Assembly (NCBI GenBank): GCA_963800415.1
Contig: CAWDBS010000075.1
Location: 1 to 64,000 of the forward strand
Direction of reading: 5' to 3'
DNA from: Palsa-504 sp963800415
GTDB taxonomy: Bacteria; Actinomycetota; Actinomycetes; Streptosporangiales; Streptosporangiaceae
Length of the DNA: 64,000 nt
The notes under the pieces were generated by a model. The model was not told where the DNA came from, ran no database searches, and worked only from the letters and a program-made list of their open reading frames with translations. A program made the position numbers and the translations under genes. Positions 58,268-64,000 of this stretch are shown in pieces (the first letter of the stretch is position 1; every line of letters starts with the position of its first letter).

Positions 58268-59770
58268 TTAGTCACCGTGATCCTGGCGGGGGTGCCGGTC
58301 CGGCCGGTCGCCTGCGGCGTACCGGCTCCAGGTGGCGCCGGCGTTGACGTGCTGGCGGGTGGTGGTGGTGTGGTGGAAGCCGAGGGCGTCGGCGACGACG
58401 GGGGCGGGGACGGCGAGGACGAGCTGGCGCAGCGCGGAGATCCGGGCGGTGCGCAGCGGCAGGCCGTGGTCGCGGAGCAGCCCGGCGATGTAGTGGTAGG
58501 CGGCGGGCTGGCCGGCGCTGCGGCCGGGGAACAGCCAGTCGCTGGCGTGGTTGGCGGGGACCTGGTAGTGGCGGGTATCAGCGAGCTGGTGCAGCAGCGC
58601 ATCGAAGGGGGCGGGGACGGGGCTGGGCGGGTAGCCGAGGCGCAGCCAGGTCTGGCCGTCCTCGTCGCGGGACAGGTCGCCGGCGGACAGCCGCAGGATG
58701 CGGCTGAGCGGCTGGGCGTAGAGCAGCATCAGGCAGGCGGCGGCGCGGGGCTTGACGGGGATGTCTGTGCTGGTGGCGAAGCGGCGGAGCAGGTCCAGGC
58801 GGCGCTGCTGGGTGATGGCCTGGCCGCAGTAGGGCTGCTGGCGGGGGATGTCGAGGTGGCGGGGGATGTGGCCGTGCCCGGATGCCCAGACCAGGAACGC
58901 GCGGACGCCTTCGCGCTGGTAAGGGCCGCGGGCGGCGTAGTAGGCGTCGATGTGGGCCTGGGTGAGGGCGGCCGGCCGCACGCCCAGGCCGTCAGCCCAG
59001 GTCAGGAAGGCGCAGGCCTGGTTGAACCGGGTCTTGGCATACAGGCAGGCGGTGGTGCGCAGCGGTCCGGCGGCGGCCCGGGCGCGCATGCCGGGTAGCT
59101 GGTGCCACAGCCCGAACTGGCGCAGCAGCCGCAGGTGCGGGTGGCCGGCCAGGCCGTCCAGCCGCCAGTCCAGCCACAACCCGAACTCCCGCAGCTGCCT
59201 GTCGGTGGCGGGCAGCACGCCGCAGTCCACCAGCAGGTCCCGCAGGTAGTGGACGGCCCGCCGGCGGGGCCAGCCATCGAGCGCCTCGTGGGTCAGCGGC
59301 ACCTTGCCGGTGGCCAGGTGGGTGAGCAGTTCCTGGATGTGCGGTTTGCGCAGCCAGGTAAACGTGCTGGTCGCGCTGGCCGAGCCGGCTAGCGCCTCAG
59401 CGAGCGGTTTCAGCGGCGGGGCGACCGAGCCGGTCCCGTCATCCAGCAGCCGGGCGGCCAGCCAGGTCACCGCGCACCGGCCGCACAGCCGGCTCAGCCC
59501 CCGCCGGCTGCCCATGGCCACGGCCTCGGCGCCGCACCGCAGGCAGGAGAAATCACGGGCGATCCCGGCGCAGTCCCGGCAGATCCGCACCCCGCCGCGC
59601 AGGCCGGGCAGCGCCCGGTCCTTCGTGCCGCAGCCGGGGCAGGTCCCGGTGGCCGATCGGGCCATATCCAGGCACGGGTAGCACAGGTGCCCGTCGGGGA
59701 ACGAAGCGGCCGGGTACCCGTAGTGCCCGCACCGGGCGCAGGTCCGCTTCTTCGGCGCCGGGGCGGTCAC
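58268..59770 (-). CDS. Zinc-ribbon tyrosine recombinase-like protein
   Basis: 500 residues from GTG 59770, overlapping the XRE stop as GTGA. The N-terminus has three CxxC pairs (CARCGHYG/CYPC, CPGCG/CRDC, CLRCG/CGRC), i.e. zinc ribbons. A phage-integrase-like region follows (ACAFLTWADGLGVRPAALTQ, LMLLYAQPLSRILRLSAGDL, RTARISALRQLVLAVPAPVV, ALGFHHTTTTRQHVNAG). The first catalytic Arg appears as SRILRL, but HxxR and the final Tyr are not convincing, so it may be a non-cutting partner of the full recombinase. Confidence 0.8.
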   Translation of the reverse strand: MTAPAPKKRTCARCGHYGYPAASFPDGHLCYPCLDMARSATGTCPGCGTKDRALPGLRGGVRICRDCAGIARDFSCLRCGAEAVAMGSRRGLSRLCGRCAVTWLAARLLDDGTGSVAPPLKPLAEALAGSASATSTFTWLRKPHIQELLTHLATGKVPLTHEALDGWPRRRAVHYLRDLLVDCGVLPATDRQLREFGLWLDWRLDGLAGHPHLRLLRQFGLWHQLPGMRARAAAGPLRTTACLYAKTRFNQACAFLTWADGLGVRPAALTQAHIDAYYAARGPYQREGVRAFLVWASGHGHIPRHLDIPRQQPYCGQAITQQRRLDLLRRFATSTDIPVKPRAAACLMLLYAQPLSRILRLSAGDLSRDEDGQTWLRLGYPPSPVPAPFDALLHQLADTRHYQVPANHASDWLFPGRSAGQPAAYHYIAGLLRDHGLPLRTARISALRQLVLAVPAPVVADALGFHHTTTTRQHVNAGATWSRYAAGDRPDRHPRQDHGD

Positions 59771-60114
59771 CGGCCTGGCCGCAGCTTCGCGCGGGCTGGC
59801 CGCAGTGCGTTCAGGTCCGTTACCGCCTCCTTGCCGCCGCCGCTGGCGCTGGCGCGGCGGCGGGCCGGGACGTTCTCCGCGCGGGTGGCGATCAGCTGCG
59901 CCGGGGTGACGCCGAAGATGTCGCACAGCGCTGCGAGCACCGGCAGCGACAGCCGCTCCGGGGTCTGGGTGACCAGCCGCCACACCTGCACCGACGACAG
60001 CGTGATGCCCCGCTCGGCCAGCAGCGGCTCCAGGTCGGACGCGTTGAACAGCCCGGCGGCGGCCATCACCTCCCGCAGCCGCCACTGGTAGCTGACCTGC
60101 CGCTTGGCCGCCAT
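59767..60114 (-). CDS. XRE-family HTH protein between two recombinases
   Basis: 115 residues: LFNASDLEPLLAERGITLSS, VQVWRLVTQTPERLSLPVLA, ALCDIFGVTPAQLI is an XRE/Cro HTH. A basic tail follows. ATG 60114 overlaps the upstream stop (TGATG). It may regulate the operon or help excision; palindromes at 61256-61290 and 61456-61468 are candidate targets. Confidence 0.85.
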   Translation of the reverse strand: MAAKRQVSYQWRLREVMAAAGLFNASDLEPLLAERGITLSSVQVWRLVTQTPERLSLPVLAALCDIFGVTPAQLIATRAENVPARRRASASGGGKEAVTDLNALRPARAKLRPGR

Positions 60115-61238
60115 CACGCCCTCCTTCCCGGCCGCATCGCCGCGGCCGCCGTCGCATCCAGCGCCCGCCGCAGCGTCCGGGTCCGGAAATCCGAGGACAC
60201 GCAGGTGTAGATCGCCGTGGTCGAGGCGTGCTCATGCCCGGCCTGCTGCTGCACGAATAGCGGATCCCAGCCTCCCTCGATGAGATGGGTGACATATGAG
60301 CGGCGCAGCGAGTGGAAATCCAGCCCCTCATCCAGGCCCAGCGCGTCCCGGTAATCGCCCAGCCGCTTGTGCAGCGCGCCGGAGCCGATCCGCGGGCCGC
60401 GCTCAGACGGCCACAGCGCCGGCGACTCACCGGCTGCGGGCATCAGCGGCCGGGCTTCGGCGATCCACTGGCCCAGCACCCCGGGCACCCATTCCCACAC
60501 GGCCAGCACGCTGCGGTGCTTCGGCGGCGATCCCTTCATCGCCTTGCCGAACCGGACCTGGCACACCCCGTACTCCCCGAACTCCGGCGCGTGCGGGTTC
60601 GGCCCGAAATCGGCCACATCCAGCATCGCCGCCTCGGTGCGGCGCAGCCCGAACCCGTAGGCCACCTTCAAAGCGACCGCGTCGCGGAACACCGGCAGCC
60701 ATCCCTTGCGCCCGCCGCCCCGCACCCGGACCGCCTGCTCATCGGCGTGGTCGAACAGCGCCTGCAGCTCATCAACGGTGAACGCCCGCTTGCGCGGGCT
60801 CCCCTCGTTCTGCTGGACGTGGACCGCGGTGTTCCACTCATGCACCACCTGGACCGGATGGGTGCCGAACCGCACCTGGCACTGCTCGGCCCACCCGTAG
60901 GCCGGGTCGGTCACATACCAGCAGAACGCCGACACCGACGAGGCATAGGACCGGATCGTCGACCGGCGCAGCCCCTTGATCCCGCGCAGCTCACCCAGCC
61001 ACTCATCCACCATCCCTGGACCCCACTGCCACGGGAACGCGTCCGCGTGCGCGGCGAACGCCCGCACCATCGCCTCCCGCCGCCCGGCCGTAGCCAACGC
61101 CAGGTTCCGGGCCAGCTGCTGCGCCCGCCAGCCGGCCAGCATCGCCGCGAACACCTGCTCATCGGGGTGCAGCAGCGGCACGCCAGCCGCCAGGTGCAGC
61201 CCTGCCGACCCCGGCGTCCCGTCCCGCCCCATCCCCAT
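60114..61238 (-). CDS. Tyrosine recombinase/integrase
   Basis: 374 residues from ATG 61238 (GGAGG 9 nt upstream). Core-binding domain ~60-140, catalytic domain with GFGLRRTEAAMLDV (Arg), FHSLRRSYVTHLIEG (HxxR), QAGHEHASTTAIYTCV (His/His and Tyr). Complete catalytic set, so probably the active enzyme of this module. First gene of a five-gene overlapping operon. Confidence 0.9.
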   Translation of the reverse strand: MGMGRDGTPGSAGLHLAAGVPLLHPDEQVFAAMLAGWRAQQLARNLALATAGRREAMVRAFAAHADAFPWQWGPGMVDEWLGELRGIKGLRRSTIRSYASSVSAFCWYVTDPAYGWAEQCQVRFGTHPVQVVHEWNTAVHVQQNEGSPRKRAFTVDELQALFDHADEQAVRVRGGGRKGWLPVFRDAVALKVAYGFGLRRTEAAMLDVADFGPNPHAPEFGEYGVCQVRFGKAMKGSPPKHRSVLAVWEWVPGVLGQWIAEARPLMPAAGESPALWPSERGPRIGSGALHKRLGDYRDALGLDEGLDFHSLRRSYVTHLIEGGWDPLFVQQQAGHEHASTTAIYTCVSSDFRTRTLRRALDATAAAAMRPGRRA

Positions 61239-61255
61239 CACGACCACCCTCCGTC

Positions 61256-61290
61256 ACTTACATCAGATGAAGGAATCTTTCACCAGATGT
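61256..61290. promoter_or_regulatory. Palindromic operator candidates upstream of the recombinase operon
   Basis: CATCAGATGAA at 61261-61271 with a nearby inverted relative (CACCAGATGTAG). The same word returns at 61457-61467 as the perfect palindrome TTCATCAGATGAA (61455-61467). They flank the leftward promoter region of the recombinase operon and could bind its XRE protein. Confidence 0.5.
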
Positions 61291-61506
61291 AGGCGGAGCG
61301 CAACCCGGCAGGCAGCCGCCCCGCGCCACGCCGGCCACCCTCCCGGAGCGATTTGCAAAATGCGCCGTACTAAACAACACCCAGCATCATTCAGTGCACC
61401 TCAGCGACACTATTTATAACCAGTCAGCACGCCGCATCAAAACCATTCCAGTCCTTCATCAGATGAAACCCGCGCTGTTAGAAGCAAGATGTGGAATAAA
61501 CCCCCC

Positions 61507-61540
61507 TTTACGTCTGGACCGGGCGCGGTCCAGACGTAAA
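61507..61540. other. Perfect 14-bp inverted repeat, oriT candidate
   Basis: TTTACGTCTGGACC (61507-61520), six bases, GGTCCAGACGTAAA (61527-61540). It lies 175 bp before mobC in the 476-bp noncoding stretch 61239-61714. Relaxases of MOB systems nick near such hairpins next to their own genes. The nic site is not identified. Confidence 0.6.
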
Positions 61541-61714
61541 CTGGCACCGGGACAGCGCCCCGGTAAATCTCCCGCCCGGGGAATCGGCGGGAGATCAAAC
61601 AAAGGCGGTCGCGGAATTGAAGCCGCAGAGCGGGGAGCGACTAGCAAATGACGGGCGCCATCAGCGGCGGCGGCAGCCGGCGTCAGCGGGCAGGGCCGAC
61701 GGCGGGCACGGCAG

Positions 61715-62074
61715 ATGGTTCCGCGTACCCGCCGGGTGGAGTTCACGCTGACCGGCGAGGAATACGCGGTCATAGAAGCAGCAGCCGGGCGAGCGGGGCT
61801 GGCCCGGGGAGCGTACGTCGGCCAGGCGGTGCTGGCCGCCGCCGCGAACGGCAGGTACGCCGGCGGCCAGGAATCGCTCAGGCAGGTGCTGATCGAGCTG
61901 ATGCGCGCGGCCGGGCTGGTCCGCCGCATCGGCACCAACCTCAACCAGGCGGTCGCGAAGCTCAACGCGACCGGGCAGCCCGCCGGGGACCTGCCCCGCT
62001 ACGCCGCCGAGAGCATCCGCCGCGCCGACCACATCGACGCGGTTGCCGACGCCGTGCGCAAGGCCCTGGGGTGA
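61715..62074 (+). CDS. mobC: MobC-like mobilization protein
   Basis: 119 residues. Ribbon-helix-helix start (RRVEFTLTGEEYAVIEAAAG) and the MobC core LMRAAGLVRRIGTNLNQAVA followed by KLNATGQ. MobC opens DNA at oriT and assists the relaxase, whose gene starts 28 bp downstream. Weak ribosome site. Confidence 0.88.
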   Translation: MVPRTRRVEFTLTGEEYAVIEAAAGRAGLARGAYVGQAVLAAAANGRYAGGQESLRQVLIELMRAAGLVRRIGTNLNQAVAKLNATGQPAGDLPRYAAESIRRADHIDAVADAVRKALG

Positions 62075-62102
62075 GGTTCGCGGATGCGGCAACGGTGACC
62101 GC

Positions 62103-63626
62103 GTGATCGGGAAGATCAGTACCCCGCGCGGGGAGCACGTCCAGCCGCTGCTGTATTACCTGTTCGGTCCTGGCCGCCATGAGGAACATACTGATCCCCA
62201 TATCGTCGCGGGCTGGCGGCATCCGGCTGACCTGGAACCTCCGCTACGCCCGGACGGTACGCGGGACTTCGCCAATCTGACCGGGCTGCTGTAGCAGCCG
62301 CAGGCCGCTCTCGGCAAGCGGGGCTACGCGCGGCCGGTATGGCACTGCTCGATGCGCGCCGCTCCCGAGGACCGGATGCTCAGCGATGACGAGTGGGCCG
62401 CTATCGCGCACGAGGTGATGCACCGTACTGGCCTGTCTCCGTATGGGCAGGAAGACGAGGCCGTCCGCTGGGTCGCTGTGCGGCACGGCGATGATCACAT
62501 CCACTTGGTGGCGATGCTGGCCCGGCAGGACGGCGGCAAGCCGAGCCTGTCGTGGGAACGGTACAAGGTCCGCGCTGCCTGCCTGGCTGCCGAGCAGCGG
62601 TACGGGCTGCGCTCTACCGCGCCCGCTGACTGCACGGCGGCTCGCCGGCCGACTCGGGCCGAGAACGACAAGGCTGCCCGCTGTGGCCTGGACGAGGCCC
62701 CCAGGGTCATACTGCGACGGCAGGTTACTACCGCCGCCGCGTCCGCCAGCAGCGAGGACGAGTTCTTCGCCCGCTTGGACCAGGCTAGGGTGCAGGTGCG
62801 CAAGCGGTTCAGCGTCAGCAACCCGGGTCAGGTCACCGGGTACTCGGTCGCCCTGCCTGGCGACACGACCAAGGACGGCGGCCCGGTCTGGTACGGCGGC
62901 GGGAAACTCGCGGCAGATCTGAGCTGGCCCAAGCTGCGGCAGCGGTGGACCCCGGATCGGGTCACTCCCGGCCGGCCGCATCTGAATCTGACCGCCGCCG
63001 AGCGGAACGCGATCTGGGAGCACGCCACCCGAATCGCTGCCGACGCCACGGCGCAGATCCGCACCCTTGCCTGGACCGACCCGGCTGCTGCCACTGACGC
63101 CGCGTGGGCCACCTCCGATACCGTGCACGTGGCCGCCGCCATGCTGGGCAGCCGCATCCTGCGCCAAGCCGCCGACGCCTACGACCGCGCGGCACGCGCG
63201 CCTTACGCTCATATTCCGCCACCGTCCCAGGCTGGGAACCAGCTCCGCCAGGCCGCCCGGCTGCTATCCGCGTTCGCTTACCTGACCGGCGACCGGTCTA
63301 TGACCCCGATCGTGCTCATCACCCGGCTGGCCGCACTCGCCGAAGCCGTCGCCGAACTCCGCGAATCCCAGCAGCACGCAGCCCAGGCCGCCGCAGCCCG
63401 CGCCGCCGCCGAACAGCTGTACGCTGCTACCCGCCCGGCACCACCCGCACAGCCGCACCCGGCCCAGCGCGCCACCACCGCCGCCAAGCTCGCCAGGCTG
63501 TCCTTCCCCCAGTCAGCCCGGCCAGCCACGCGACCAGCGACACCAGGACAGCCCGGCCCGGCTCCAGGCGGACCGCCACCAGTGCCACGGCCGCCACCAC
63601 CGAGGCCGCGCGGCCCCACCCGCTGA
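62103..63626 (+). pseudogene. Relaxase gene with in-frame TAG
   Basis: From GTG 62103: MIGKISTPRGEHVQPLLYYL and FGPGRHEEHTDPHIVAGW. TAG at 62292-62294 interrupts it; the same frame goes on with QPQAALGKRGYARPVWHCSM and the HGDDHIHLVAML motif (histidine cluster), then a long Ala/Pro-rich tail to 63626. Related relaxases have Gln or Glu where TAG stands, so one base change (CAG or GAG to TAG) is likely. Restarting at an inner ATG would lose the N-terminal Tyr region. It is either a dead relaxase or relies on readthrough. Confidence 0.85.
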
Positions 63627-63934
63627 CGATGCGAGCACACACAGCTCAGCGCCTCAGATATACGGCTCCAGCGCCCGAGTGCTACGCGACACTCGGCGCA
63701 CTTCCGTTGTGGCATCTCCGCCATGCTCACGCTGCCGCCGACGCGCTCGGCGTGGCGCCAATCGGCGTATGGCCACCTCCGGCTCATGTCACGGATAGTG
63801 ACGGTCGGCCGAGAACTGGTGCGCGAGATCCGCCGATCTGTACTGGAACAATCGCTTCGGTACGGTCGGTTGGAGGCGCGCAGAATGGTCGTTCGGTGCG
63901 CCGCGGGCGCGGGCGGGCGCCTGTGCCACGCTGG
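63627..63934. other. Gap without a supported gene
   Basis: 308 bp after the relaxase. No frame, hairpin or repeat stands out. Confidence 0.45.
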
Positions 63935-64000
63935 TCAATCTGGGTCGATCCGGTGCATGGAGATCAGGACGAGCCCGAGGTCGTGCACCTTGGTCAGCAG
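63935..64000 (-). CDS. C-terminal end of an unidentified protein (runs off right edge)
   Basis: The reverse strand reads LLTKVHDLGLVLISMHRIDP and one more residue before TGA at 63937-63935. The residues look protein-like, but 21 are too few to assign a family. Confidence 0.4.
   Translation of the reverse strand: MLTKVHDLGLVLISMHRIDPD

Noticed and set aside
26219..64000. Prophage
   Set aside because: Many recombinases are present but no capsid, portal, terminase, tail or lysis genes were seen.

Overview
The window is about 70% G+C, uses GTG starts freely and has strong GGAGG-type ribosome sites. Together with PaaX, MarR, HxlR and FadE-type genes, F420-type luciferase-like oxidoreductases and a single-chain acyl-CoA carboxylase, this points to a high-GC actinomycete. 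I cannot name the genus. The sequence looks like catabolic accessory DNA that is both invaded by mobile elements and decaying: at least ten genes are truncated, frameshifted or internally deleted.

Layout. 1-1.5 kb: a copper P-type ATPase (N-terminal part, running off the left edge) and a CopZ-like chaperone. 2.5-4.3 kb: an SDR gene, a wrecked tyrosine integrase and a tRNA-Val(UAC), the scar of an element integrated at the tRNA 3' end. 4.7-9.7 kb: an acyl-CoA dehydrogenase/APH-kinase pair (ACAD10/11-like), a RibD/DHFR-like reductase, a DUF167 protein, an SDR and a GNAT. 10-18.3 kb: a small membrane protein, an acetyl-CoA synthetase stub, and an operon of a KAS III-like enzyme with a long N-terminal extension plus a fused 1867-residue biotin-dependent carboxylase. 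18.3-20.5 kb: an IS110-family element next to a nitronate monooxygenase stub. 20.6-25.4 kb: a three-gene 2-hydroxyacyl-CoA dehydratase/benzoyl-CoA reductase-type system, split by an IS5-family insertion exactly at the ATGA junction of genes 2 and 3. 26.2-33.4 kb: an IS110-type transposase gene interrupted by a 6.1-kb element carrying three tandem tyrosine recombinases and a small HTH protein (recombinase-in-trio/Tn554-like). 33.5-54.5 kb: a catabolic island with two acyl-CoA ligases, two SDRs resembling BadH, a BadI-like ring hydrolase, a frameshifted enoyl-CoA hydratase, a paired FadE operon, a YdiJ-like FAD/Fe-S dehydrogenase, and PaaX, MarR and HxlR regulators. 54.7-64 kb: integrative/mobilizable DNA with a large serine recombinase, an Int-XRE-zinc ribbon Int-HTH-small protein operon, a perfect 14-bp inverted repeat (oriT candidate), MobC and a relaxase gene interrupted by an in-frame TAG.

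How it may work together (inference). The BadH-, BadI- and BadK-like genes, ligases, acyl-CoA dehydrogenases, a MarR next to badI, and the BcrC/BcrB/activator trio resemble the alicyclic/aromatic acyl-CoA pathway known from anaerobes such as Rhodopseudomonas palustris. Several catabolic promoters share operator-like sequences: TTAGTCTA-N18-TNAGAGTAT at four loci, and a 30-bp promoter block at the badI- and badH-like genes. This suggests one regulon. Substrate and present functionality cannot be decided from sequence alone.
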